A DNA stretch of 34,482 nt from an uncultured Chitinophagaceae bacterium (GCA_903870685.1 CAIQDX010000041.1:1-34482); one strand, 5' to 3'; counted from the first letter of the stretch, positions 1-7,111 are shown. The notes: generated from the sequence alone by a model not told the origin. A program made the numbers and translations.

Positions 1-181
1 AAGCATCTGGACTTATTTTGAGGTACAAAATATTCCTTCAGTAAAAAAAGTAGAAGTAACCACCAATGTTTTATACGATTATCAGGAAAAACAAATCAAT
101 ATCATTCATGCAAAAGTGAATGGCAATGAAAAAAGTTTTCGTTTAGATAATCCTAAGAGTTATGCTGCGTTTGAATGGTAA
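1..181 (+). CDS. DUF6702 family protein, C-terminal fragment
   Basis: The window opens inside this gene. Reading from base 2, about 59 codons run to a TAA at 179-181. The fragment contains IWTYFEV near the start, then VLYDYQEKQINIIH, and ends in AAFEW. This pattern resembles the C-terminus of DUF6702, a family of small Bacteroidota proteins of unknown function that usually carry a signal peptide. The start and any signal peptide lie outside the window. It converges with the glycosyltransferase gene, with 80 AT-rich bases between them. That gap holds tandem TTAATTCTTAATTCTT-like runs, common in intergenic DNA of this phylum. The assignment is by recognition of the tail only. Confidence 0.65.
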   Translation, partial: SIWTYFEVQNIPSVKKVEVTTNVLYDYQEKQINIIHAKVNGNEKSFRLDNPKSYAAFEW

Positions 182-261
182 GAATAATGTTGAATGTTAG
201 ATGCTAAATTTTAAATGAAATATTGTTTAAGTTATCATTCCTAACTCTTAATTTATAATTC

Positions 262-1923
262 TTAATTCTTAATTTCAATTAAAACATACGGTTCTAATTC
301 TTTCTCTCTTGTTGCAGGATTTAAGAAAGGTAATGTTAATCCCGTTATGCCAAAACTGTTTACCTGCTTGATTATTGCTGTTTTCTTGAATTTTTGTTGA
401 ATGATTGGCAGACTATCTTTCTTTGCAATCACCAGATCGCCTTTTACAATTTCGCCGGATGATTTGATGGGATAAACATGCTGCGAATAAAATGATAATG
501 AATGTCCGGTATTACCACTCAACATCACTACTTTATTTTTATCAATTTTATTTTCATTGATATAATCTGCAAATGCCGAACCTTTTTGAAAAGTTAACAG
601 TGTTGGATAAAATGCAGTGCTTAGAAAAATATTTATACCAATGATGGTAAATAAACTGATGACCAATAATTTCGGCAATTTTATTTTTTCGGAGAATAAA
701 ATTACAAAGAACAATACTAAACAAAGAGCCGCCATCGCAGCAATATATTTAGGAATTGATGCAAAAGGATAAGCCAATAAAACGATCACCAGCAACCATA
801 ACAAAACAAAAATAAAAACATGAAAAGCTGTAAATATTTTTTTGATGGTTTTTAATTCATTAGTAAATAAAAGACGGTATAAGAATTTTGCAGCAATGAT
901 AGCAGCCAGTGGAAACACAATAAAAATATAATGCGGTAATTGTGCCTGACTTCTTCCCAAAATGCAATAAGTAATAATGAAACCGCCGGTTGTCATCCAT
1001 TCATGAGTCTTCATTATTTTAAACCTATCCTGAATTAAGCCAACAATATCTAAAAATAATCCAGCCAAAAAGAAAATGATCCAGGGTAAAAAACTCCATA
1101 ACATATTTTGCAATAGAAAAGTAAAATCATTCATTTCTTTAAAATGATTTTCGCCGGTATATCTTCCAAAACTTTGTGTCCAGTAATAAAATCGTAAGCC
1201 CGATTTTATAGGGTCGCCATTAATTAGTTTCCCGGGATGCAGATCAAATTGCTGATACAATCCAATGCTCATGGGAATTAATAAAACAGCAATGATCATC
1301 AATCCCAAAATATATTCCCATCTAAAAAATTGTTTCCATTCTCTTCGTAAAATAAAATGCGGTATCAATGCAAATGCAGGCACCATCAATGCTATCGGGC
1401 CTTTCGTCATCATGCCGCCTGCAATGCCAATGAATGCCAAAATAAAATTGATCCATTTTTTATGTTGGTACCATTCGGCTAATTGCCAGATGCTGAAGAT
1501 TACCCAACCCATCAACATTGTATCGGTTCTAACATCGTGTGTTATTAAAAACATGGCTTGTGATGATGCCAAAACAATGGCACTTAATAATGCAATGTCT
1601 CTTTTATAAAATAATAATGCCAAACGATAAGTTGAATAAACAGCTATCCATGCAAAAAAGAAAGAAGGTAAGCGATAAGCCCAATCGTGGATGCCAAAAA
1701 CTTTCATGCTTATGCCCGATAACCAAAATAACATGGGCGGTTTATCCAGATAATCTTTTCCCAGATCGAAAAATTGCAGATACGATTTTCGTTCCAACAT
1801 TTCGCGACTGATAGATGCATATTGTGCCGCATCAATATCCATTAACGGAATGCAAAACATGCCAAGCAAATAAGTTAATCCGCAAAGAGAGAATATAAAT
1901 AAAGCTGTATTTTTTTTTTTCAT
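262..1923 (-). CDS. ArnT-like glycosyltransferase (GT39/GT83, PMT_2 type)
   Basis: A 553-aa polytopic inner-membrane protein. Such enzymes move a sugar from a polyprenyl-phosphate donor to lipid A, protein or another acceptor on the periplasmic side. After the first membrane segment comes the acidic first-loop motif with D29 and D31 (DIDAAQYASISREM), where ArnT/PMT enzymes keep their catalytic acid. It is followed by DKPPMLFW at residues 60-67, the counterpart of the conserved KPP motif. About eleven to thirteen hydrophobic segments follow to roughly residue 440, then a soluble C-terminal domain. The length is typical of the family. The acceptor cannot be told from the sequence. No other lipid A or polymyxin-resistance gene is adjacent, so arnT should not be used as a symbol. 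No clear TAnnTTTG box was found upstream. Confidence 0.85.
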   Translation of the reverse strand: MKKKNTALFIFSLCGLTYLLGMFCIPLMDIDAAQYASISREMLERKSYLQFFDLGKDYLDKPPMLFWLSGISMKVFGIHDWAYRLPSFFFAWIAVYSTYRLALLFYKRDIALLSAIVLASSQAMFLITHDVRTDTMLMGWVIFSIWQLAEWYQHKKWINFILAFIGIAGGMMTKGPIALMVPAFALIPHFILRREWKQFFRWEYILGLMIIAVLLIPMSIGLYQQFDLHPGKLINGDPIKSGLRFYYWTQSFGRYTGENHFKEMNDFTFLLQNMLWSFLPWIIFFLAGLFLDIVGLIQDRFKIMKTHEWMTTGGFIITYCILGRSQAQLPHYIFIVFPLAAIIAAKFLYRLLFTNELKTIKKIFTAFHVFIFVLLWLLVIVLLAYPFASIPKYIAAMAALCLVLFFVILFSEKIKLPKLLVISLFTIIGINIFLSTAFYPTLLTFQKGSAFADYINENKIDKNKVVMLSGNTGHSLSFYSQHVYPIKSSGEIVKGDLVIAKKDSLPIIQQKFKKTAIIKQVNSFGITGLTLPFLNPATREKELEPYVLIEIKN

Positions 1924-2011
1924 GGACGAATGTGCAAATAATTACAAAGGCAATTATCTATCTTTTTGCTGTAAGGTAAAAAAATAAAAGGAATGTTTAT
2001 GTTAACGTAAA

Positions 2012-2260
2012 TAATGTTGGTAGCATATCATCTATAATAGGTAGTAAGGCATCTTGTATAGGTAATTGCTTATCTATTGTTGGCAGAAGATTGCTTTGTA
2101 TTAAATAATGCCATTTTAATAAGGATACTACTGCAATTAATATGGGTAGAAGCTATTCTTGTATTGGTAATTGCCTTCTTAATACAGGTAGCAATTAGTT
2201 TTATGTTGGTAAAAGCAAAATTAATTAAGGCAAATGGAAGATATTGGTTGGGTTTGTCTA
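2012..2260. repeat. Degenerate 21-bp-period array with GGTA core
   Basis: GGTA or a close variant recurs at exact 21-bp steps: 2019, 2040, 2061, 2082 (GGCA), 2103 (degenerate), 2124 (GATA), 2145, 2166, 2187, 2208, 2229 (GGCA) and 2250 (degenerate). There are twelve units with no change in phase. Between cores the units share an AT-rich pattern, often RnWWGCYWWTCTT then RTAT. Some pairs are close: the units at 2061 and 2166 both read GGTAATTGCYT. Twenty-one bp is two helical turns, so every core would face the same side of the DNA. It is also seven codons: in the frame of GGT the units read G-[SN]-x-x-S-x-[IV], but stops in four units exclude an intact protein there. The unit at 2040 contains ATAGGTAGT, also found on the reverse strand of element A. 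From 1924 to 2011 I see only AT-rich spacer. Confidence 0.75.
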
Positions 2261-2294
2261 TTGATGAGCATATCCCTCATGCTTCGGGAAGACA

Positions 2295-2371
2295 TGTCAT
2301 TTCAACGATAGGAGAAATCTGTTGGGCTTTGTTCCAATGCCCGGCAGATCCCTCCTATAGTCGGGAAGACA
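2295..2371. repeat. Imperfect 27-bp inverted repeat, REP/MITE-like
   Basis: Arms at 2295-2321 and 2345-2371 pair at about 20 of 27 positions. They surround a short inner stem, TTGG...CCAA. The left arm carries TGTCATTTCAACGATAGGAG. This type of inverted repeat (TGTCATTTCGA...AGAAATCTG and its complement) is, from general knowledge, common between genes of Bacteroidota, usually as a non-autonomous repeat. The two arms have diverged, so the copy looks old. A direct repeat TCGGGAAGACA (2284-2294 and 2361-2371) overlaps it. No transposase is nearby. Confidence 0.55.
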
Positions 2372-2431
2372 ATTGCCAATTACCCTAATTAATAATTCCA
2401 GCAACTCTCGTAATTCTAATACGAATGCTAT

Positions 2432-2521
2432 TTAAAAAACTTTAGGGAAACTACCTATGCTTTTTGCCAAAGTTTAGGGATACTACCTATTTTTTATATG
2501 ATTTTATGCGTATATTTTTAT
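2432..2521 (+). promoter_or_regulatory. Element A, copy 1: duplicated promoter-like region with two TAGG-N7-CCTA sites
   Basis: This stretch is nearly identical to 5965-6054, with about one substitution and one indel across the first 66 bases and a looser match after that. It holds two similar sites, TAGGGAAACTACCTA at 2443-2457 and TAGGGATACTACCTA at 2475-2489, spaced 32 bp apart (about three helical turns). Each has a TAGG/CCTA dyad, the kind of arrangement a dimeric regulator could bind. A T-rich run and TATATTTTTAT follow. It lies about 170 bp upstream of the lipoprotein start. Binding by the nearby LuxR-type regulator is inference. Confidence 0.6.
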
Positions 2522-2562
2522 AAAGTGAGAAAAAGATGTAAGTAAATGGTGAATGCCAAAAC

Positions 2563-2643
2563 AAAAATATTGCGCATAAAAAAGAGATTTTACTCCTTAT
2601 TAACTCTTGGTTTATTGCCGAATTAACCACAAATAAAAAAGGA
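2563..2643 (+). promoter_or_regulatory. Element B, copy 1: conserved hairpin-forming leader
   Basis: This is a near copy of 7154-7232, both starting AAAAATATTGCGCATAAAAA and ending CACAAATAAAAAAGGA. It can form AAGAG (2582-2586) with CTCTT (2604-2608), and an adjacent hairpin TGGTTTATT-gccg-AATTAACCA (2608-2629), 8 of 9 paired. It ends 47 bp before the lipoprotein ATG, downstream of element A, so it would sit in the 5' untranslated RNA if transcription starts at element A. It matches no riboswitch family I know. A protein-binding site is the alternative. Confidence 0.5.
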
Positions 2644-2690
2644 TGAAAACTTGAAACAAAAAAAAATCAGGAATACTAAAACTACCGATT

Positions 2691-4454
2691 ATGAAAAGAA
2701 AGCTCAAATTATTATTGGCGCTTACAATTTTATCAATTGTACTAATATTAGGATACATATCCTGTCGTAAAACCGATATTCCAAGTGCAACAATTCCATC
2801 AATAGAAAGCAAGTTTTTTACTTCTCACCGCAGTGCAGATCCCGTAGAAAAAACTATTGTAGATTTTCTTGAACGGGAAAATAGTAAAAAGTATTTTGTA
2901 GAAAAAACTGTAAATCAAATCGGTTTTCCCCGTTGGGACAAAACAGTAAAACGATCAAATAAAGCTACAAGTGTTGCAAGACCTTCAATAATGTCTGTTG
3001 GAGATAATGCCCCTGCAAATACTTGTGATGTTTACTATATACCGTTTGTAAGAGATTCTCAAAATTATGTAAATGCATCAATGGTAATTAAAGCATCACC
3101 TACCGATACTTCAATAAGCTATTTATGCGATTGGCAATATTCTCAACTTCAAAATAACAGCAATGCTTTGGACGACCAAGCTGAAAATTTTGCCATATTT
3201 TTTATGTTTTTAGATAATAATGTTTTTGGACATACTAAATTTAAAATTACTGACAAAAGTATTTTTAGAGCAAATAACCACGACCCTCGTGATATTACAC
3301 TAAATGCATATACTAATTCTAATAATAGAATAAATACTGTAAATTATGTAGAATCTTGTCAGGATGTTACTATCTCTTGGAAAGATTGTCCTTACGCTCA
3401 TTGTTCAGGTGTAGATGCAAACGGTAATTCTGACGGCAGTTGTGACGGTTGCCCTCTTTGTACTAATTCCATTACTTATACTTATTGTTGGTGGCAATGG
3501 ATAGATGATGGCAGCAATGGAGGAACTAGTGGAGGTAGTGGTACAGGAGGTACTGGTAACAGTGGCTCAACCCCACCAACACCTTGTAATACAAGCCCTC
3601 CATTGGTTGGACAATCGGTACAAAATAGTGTAACTACTTTTAGTGCAGCAGATCCTTGTAATAGTAATCCGGGATGGACGCCAATTAGTGGAGGTCCTTC
3701 TTCAGTTTCTCCTGACCCATGTTCCACAGCTAACAATATTGCAAAACAATTAGATACTTTGTATGCAAATAGTAATATTGACGCAAAATTGTCTAATATA
3801 CCTAATCTTGCAACTTTAGCTATAGAAAATGGATTCCCTATAATTCAAAATTTTTCTATTAATCCATATAACTCTAAAGACACAACTTTTACAAATAGTT
3901 ATTGTCAAGGAAACATACAAACGGGTACAGACTCAAATATTAATATATCGTATAGCGTTGGGTATTTAAATGTTTTGGCAGCAACTTTGCATACACATCC
4001 TTCAATAGGTTATGCAGCTCAATCTGCTTACGATATTTATGCCTTAATTGAAATATCAATGCAGAATTCATATTATAAAGGAGGCTTTGTAGCAGCAGCC
4101 AATGGCAGCAAATATGCTGTTGCCATTACTGACAAAACTTTAGCTGCTGCATTTTTAAATAAAAAAGCCAATAATTTAAATGGCACTAAATGGAATGAAA
4201 ACTCAGCTATTGGTATTGCTTATAATGATGCATATAAATATTATTCTGAAAAAGTTTATAATGGAAATCCAAATCAAATAAATCTTGCGTATGAAATGGC
4301 AATGGCAACGACATTGAATAATACAGGAGTAACTTTGTTTAAGCAAGATACTAATGGTAATTTTAAACCTATTGTAGTAAATAGAACCAGTACCATCAAG
4401 GGAAGTGGTATATTTAAAAGAACTGTTGCCACTTATACACAAACTTGTAATTAA
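2691..4454 (+). CDS. Cys-rich lipoprotein with C-terminal JAMM-like (HTHP...SxxD) domain
   Basis: A 587-aa exported protein. Residues 1-24 form a signal peptide ending in an atypical lipobox (YIS-C25). The N-terminal half matches nothing I recognise. Residues 223-266 are rich in Cys (motifs CPYAHC, CDGCPLC and YCWW), suggesting disulfides or a bound metal. A Gly/Ser/Thr/Pro linker spans about 271-303. The C-terminal domain has E379 in IENGF, then HTHPSIGYAAQSAYD at 434-448. H434, H436, S445 and D448 match the JAMM/MPN+ signature HxHP-x7-SxxD, with E379 as a plausible upstream Glu. JAMM proteins are zinc isopeptidases or deubiquitinase-like hydrolases; a surface lipoprotein with this motif could be a peptidase or part of a polymorphic effector. 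Elements A and B lie upstream. The next gene starts 17 bp downstream on the same strand, so the two are probably co-transcribed. The function call rests on the motif alone. Confidence 0.7.
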   Translation: MKRKLKLLLALTILSIVLILGYISCRKTDIPSATIPSIESKFFTSHRSADPVEKTIVDFLERENSKKYFVEKTVNQIGFPRWDKTVKRSNKATSVARPSIMSVGDNAPANTCDVYYIPFVRDSQNYVNASMVIKASPTDTSISYLCDWQYSQLQNNSNALDDQAENFAIFFMFLDNNVFGHTKFKITDKSIFRANNHDPRDITLNAYTNSNNRINTVNYVESCQDVTISWKDCPYAHCSGVDANGNSDGSCDGCPLCTNSITYTYCWWQWIDDGSNGGTSGGSGTGGTGNSGSTPPTPCNTSPPLVGQSVQNSVTTFSAADPCNSNPGWTPISGGPSSVSPDPCSTANNIAKQLDTLYANSNIDAKLSNIPNLATLAIENGFPIIQNFSINPYNSKDTTFTNSYCQGNIQTGTDSNINISYSVGYLNVLAATLHTHPSIGYAAQSAYDIYALIEISMQNSYYKGGFVAAANGSKYAVAITDKTLAAAFLNKKANNLNGTKWNENSAIGIAYNDAYKYYSEKVYNGNPNQINLAYEMAMATTLNNTGVTLFKQDTNGNFKPIVVNRTSTIKGSGIFKRTVATYTQTCN

Positions 4455-4471
4455 CTTTAAAATACAAAATC

Positions 4472-4912
4472 ATGAAAAAAACAATAATTGTACTTTCATT
4501 TTTCTTATTTACACATGTTGCTACAACAAAAGCACAAGTACCCGACACACTTGCTTATTTGCAAAATATTGTAAATAATAAGTCCACATATGTTGGAATG
4601 CCCTTTTCAACTTTGATGAATAACTTACAAATTCAAATTAAATTCTTTTCGCCTTTCCCAAGTTTGCCATATGACAAAACCAAAGAAACATCCACAGATT
4701 TTGGATTTTACCTCTCTACTTCCAATGAGGACTATTATCTCACTTATCCTAGATTGGAAATATATTGGCAAACACCATTAAATGCTAATCAGTCATATAT
4801 TATTTGGAACAATAATAATGGTGGAGGCTGGGCTGCTAATGCAATAGCCTTTTATAATAGTGCAATTATTGCAGATATTAAAATAAGGAGCGGCACTGTG
4901 GCAGTAGAGTAA
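4472..4912 (+). CDS. Small secreted protein of unknown function
   Basis: A 146-aa protein with a signal peptide of about 21 residues, probably cut after TTKA or TTKAQ. The mature part has no Cys and is rich in Asn, Tyr and Trp (IIWNNNNGGGWAANAIAFYNSA). A predicted alpha/beta mix ends in DIKIRSGTVAVE. I recognise no family. It starts 17 bp after the JAMM-like lipoprotein gene, so it probably shares its transcript. It might be a partner, substrate or inhibitor of that lipoprotein, but nothing in the sequence decides this. Confidence 0.65.
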   Translation: MKKTIIVLSFFLFTHVATTKAQVPDTLAYLQNIVNNKSTYVGMPFSTLMNNLQIQIKFFSPFPSLPYDKTKETSTDFGFYLSTSNEDYYLTYPRLEIYWQTPLNANQSYIIWNNNNGGGWAANAIAFYNSAIIADIKIRSGTVAVE

Positions 4913-4985
4913 TATTCTCAACTGGCACAGGTGTTCTGTAGTTCGTTGGTGTTTTTATTAAAAAAGCAAATTAAAAATCGTAGCC

Positions 4986-5009
4986 CCTGCCGGTGTTTTC
5001 ACCTACAGG
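4986..5009 (+). terminator. Possible terminator hairpin after the small secreted gene
   Basis: CCTGCCGGTG-tttt-CACCTACAGG, 8 of 10 paired, lies 73 bp after the stop codon and is followed by ATTTGTTTGT. It is one of few GC-rich patches in this AT-rich gap. The T tract is broken, so termination is only plausible. Confidence 0.4.
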
Positions 5010-5147
5010 ATTTGTTTGTACAAATGGCTTAAGTATTCCACAAAGCGGGGTTACTCGGGCTTTTTAGTGATAGCTGTTTATACTAAAACATCCGATATAT
5101 GAAGTTGAATAAATAACATAGTGTGCAATACTTTGAAAATATTAAAT

Positions 5148-5168
5148 GCTGTTGGTGAAAACAACAGC
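5148..5168 (-). terminator. Hairpin downstream of the response regulator gene
   Basis: Perfect 7-bp arms GCTGTTG (5148-5154) and CAACAGC (5162-5168) with a 7-nt loop lie 14 bp past the stop of the minus-strand regulator gene. On that strand the hairpin is followed by ATTTAATATTTTC, only moderately T-rich. A weak terminator is the simplest reading. Confidence 0.35.
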
Positions 5169-5182
5169 GGCGGACATTTACC

Positions 5183-5854
5183 CTAATCAAAAATTCTTGC
5201 TAATCTTGTAAACCCATTACGAATACTTTTTATGGTAAGCTCCTGCCGGTTAACAACTTTTAATTTATCAGAAACAGTTTTAACATGATTTTCTACTGTT
5301 CTTGCAGATATAGATAAAGCATCAGCTATTTCTTTCTGGCCTGCCGTTGTAGTATATAAAGCAAGTATTTCTTTTTGTTTAGTCGATAATTTTAATTTAT
5401 CCTGAAATCGTTTTTGATTTTTTCTATCAGCCATCAATTGCTCACGATTAATTCCTTCTAATTGAAGTACAGGATCAATATAAACATCACCATTAGCCAC
5501 TGCAATAATGGCTGCGGGTAAATTTTTCATATCAAATACTTTAGTTACATAGCCATAAGCACCGCAGGCAAGCATATCTTCCACAGGTTCTATATGTGTA
5601 TGTGATGAAATCGCAATAACTTTTATTGACGGAAAATGTTCGGTTAAAAAATCGGTTAATTGTACGCCATCCATTTTGGGCATTTCTACATCTACCAAAG
5701 CTATATCTGGTATGGGTTTATGGTGGCACCAATCAACAAAATCAAATCCATCTGAAAGTTTGGCAATAACAGAATAACCTTCCATTTTATTAATATAGCT
5801 TTCTGCCAGCAATACCCACTTTTCGGTATCGTCTATTATTGCAATGGTTAGCAT
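5183..5854 (-). CDS. Orphan NarL/LuxR-type response regulator
   Basis: A 223-aa two-domain transcription factor. Residues 1-120 are a receiver domain: acidic pair D8/D9, phospho-acceptor D55 in LVDVEMP, S83/S84 at the switch position and K105 in YVTK. Residues about 155-215 are a LuxR-type helix-turn-helix, with KLSTKQKEILALY, then KEIADALSISARTVENHVKTV as the recognition unit. A short linker with YIDPVLQ joins them. Length and layout are typical. No sensor kinase gene is present in the window, so its input is unknown. It is transcribed away from the 300-aa gene, and the 270-bp gap between them holds element A copy 2. This makes it the best local candidate to bind the TAGG-N7-CCTA sites, although that is inferred from position and from LuxR-type dimers commonly binding short dyads. 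Confidence 0.9.
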   Translation of the reverse strand: MLTIAIIDDTEKWVLLAESYINKMEGYSVIAKLSDGFDFVDWCHHKPIPDIALVDVEMPKMDGVQLTDFLTEHFPSIKVIAISSHTHIEPVEDMLACGAYGYVTKVFDMKNLPAAIIAVANGDVYIDPVLQLEGINREQLMADRKNQKRFQDKLKLSTKQKEILALYTTTAGQKEIADALSISARTVENHVKTVSDKLKVVNRQELTIKSIRNGFTRLARIFD

Positions 5855-5964
5855 TGTTGTTGTTTAAAGGGTTGTTACAGAAAAATAGATATAACAAAAT
5901 TCTATAGCAATGTAAATTAAAATATGATGAAAAAAAAAAATACAATCGTTAATTTCTTTTAATT

Positions 5965-6054
5965 TTTAAAAACTTTAGGGAAACTACCTATACTTTTTGC
6001 CAAAGTTTAGGGATACTACCTATTTTTTATATGAAATAATGCCTATATTTTTAT
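5965..6054 (+). promoter_or_regulatory. Element A, copy 2: promoter-like region in the divergent gap
   Basis: The second copy of the element at 2432-2521. The same two dyads occur at 5976-5990 and 6008-6022, again 32 bp apart. The sequence between them (ctttttgccaaagtt) is unchanged. The copies diverge after ATATGA and match again at TATATTTTTAT. It ends 70 bp before the ATG at 6125 and about 110 bp upstream of the response regulator start, so it could serve either gene. The orientation relative to the downstream gene is the same in both copies, which favours the plus-strand gene. Confidence 0.6.
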
Positions 6055-6064
6055 GTTTTGAATC

Positions 6065-6113
6065 TTAGGTGTACAAAAGCATTCCCCCCATTGTTTTATT
6101 ATTAAACACCTAA
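6065..6113 (+). promoter_or_regulatory. Leader inverted repeat with C6 loop
   Basis: Perfect 8-bp arms TTAGGTGT (6065-6072) and ACACCTAA (6106-6113) enclose 33 nt containing six Cs in a row (6084-6089), rare in this AT-rich gap. The right arm ends 11 bp before the ATG at 6125. In RNA it would put a hairpin just before the start codon. A regulatory role is a guess. Confidence 0.35.
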
Positions 6114-6124
6114 AAACAATTGTT

Positions 6125-7027
6125 ATGAACAACAATCAAACGCTGAAAGCGGGTATGTTCAAAAGAATGGGGCTTTTTTTTACCAAGTATCAGGCTATAC
6201 TGCAGCCCTTTACCAAACTATGGAATATTGTAACAAAGTTGCAAGCCAAAGATGTACAGTTAACCAATACTATACAGCAACAGGCAACCGACAGTACCGG
6301 CGAAACAAAAAATAAAACAAGGTTAAAAGATGCTATGATTAGCAGCCTTTTACCTGCTGCCCGCAAAGCAAAAGTTTGGGCAAACGAACAGAGTAATACG
6401 GTATTGGAAACTTTGTTTACCATTAACCAAAAAACATTTTTACCCGGCGACGAAGAATGTCTTGGTATTGCCCGAAATGTATTGCAGGCACTAAACGATA
6501 ATGCAGTTGCCCTGCTTACTTATAATATTACAGCAGCACAATTAACAGCTATAAATGATGCCTGCACTGCTTTTGAAGCTGCCATTGGTAAGCCGGGCTT
6601 AATACGCAATGTGGCTAAAACAGGTACACAGGGTATTGAAGGCACTTTAAAAGAAATGACCGATCTGATTAATAAATGTGATGATCTGCTGCCTGCCGAA
6701 TTTAAAAGCAGCAACCCCGATATGGTTGCCGAATATTTTGCCAACCGCAAAATAGGCAGTACCGGCAGCAGGCATACAACACTTACTGTTACTGTTTACA
6801 GCGATGCTGCTAAAACGCTGCCCATTGCAGGTGCAACTGTTAGCATAGTTGAAAATAATTTAGCTGCTGTTACCGATGCAACAGGCTTTGCAAGCATTGA
6901 CACATTTGCACCGGGTAATTTAACTGCCCTTATTAAGGCAAATGGATTTACTGATGCAACAATATCTTTTGCAATTAAAATGGGCAAAGAAGTGGATTTG
7001 GAAGTGGTGATGGTGCCGGTTCATTAA
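6125..7027 (+). CDS. Helical protein with C-terminal carboxypeptidase-regulatory-like domain, unknown function
   Basis: A 300-aa protein with no signal peptide or membrane segment. Residues 1-210 look almost wholly alpha-helical and amphipathic (QPFTKLWNIVTKLQAK, RNVLQALNDNAVALL, EMTDLINKCDDLLPAEF). Residues about 218-300 form a beta-rich domain of the carboxypeptidase-regulatory/Ig-like type, with the pattern LPIAGATVSIVENNLAAVTDATGFASIDTF typical of that fold. This domain is normally extracytoplasmic, so its presence without an export signal is odd. By eye the gene is richer in G+C (about 40-45% in sampled lines) than the lipoprotein gene (about 30%) and uses Ala and Thr heavily. It has element A and a leader hairpin upstream and diverges from the response regulator gene. 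I have the impression that similar proteins exist in related genomes, but I know no function. Confidence 0.65.
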   Translation: MNNNQTLKAGMFKRMGLFFTKYQAILQPFTKLWNIVTKLQAKDVQLTNTIQQQATDSTGETKNKTRLKDAMISSLLPAARKAKVWANEQSNTVLETLFTINQKTFLPGDEECLGIARNVLQALNDNAVALLTYNITAAQLTAINDACTAFEAAIGKPGLIRNVAKTGTQGIEGTLKEMTDLINKCDDLLPAEFKSSNPDMVAEYFANRKIGSTGSRHTTLTVTVYSDAAKTLPIAGATVSIVENNLAAVTDATGFASIDTFAPGNLTALIKANGFTDATISFAIKMGKEVDLEVVMVPVH

Positions 7028-7036
7028 TTATTTATT

Positions 7037-7111
7037 ATTCAATATTGTTTATTCGTTTTTGTTTAAAACCGCCAAAAGAAAATATTAAATAACGAATAAA
7101 TAATATTGAAT
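7037..7111. repeat. 21-bp inverted repeat after the 300-aa gene
   Basis: Arms at 7037-7057 and 7091-7111 pair at 20 of 21 positions around a 33-nt loop. The left arm begins 10 bp after the stop at 7027. The arms are made of ATTCAATATT and TTATTCGTT words. It could act as a terminator, an RNA-stabilising 3' hairpin, or be a small repeat element. There is no T tract directly after it. Confidence 0.5.

Noticed and set aside
2077-2388. Open frame of 103 codons on the plus strand
   Set aside because: It runs through the 21-bp array and the inverted repeat, whose period of 21 keeps any frame open by chance. It has no family likeness and its hydrophobic heptads follow from the repeat.
2691-4912. 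Toxin/immunity pair
   Set aside because: The JAMM motif occurs in some polymorphic toxins, but there is no secretion-system tag, repeat or immunity-family signature, so the label is not supported.
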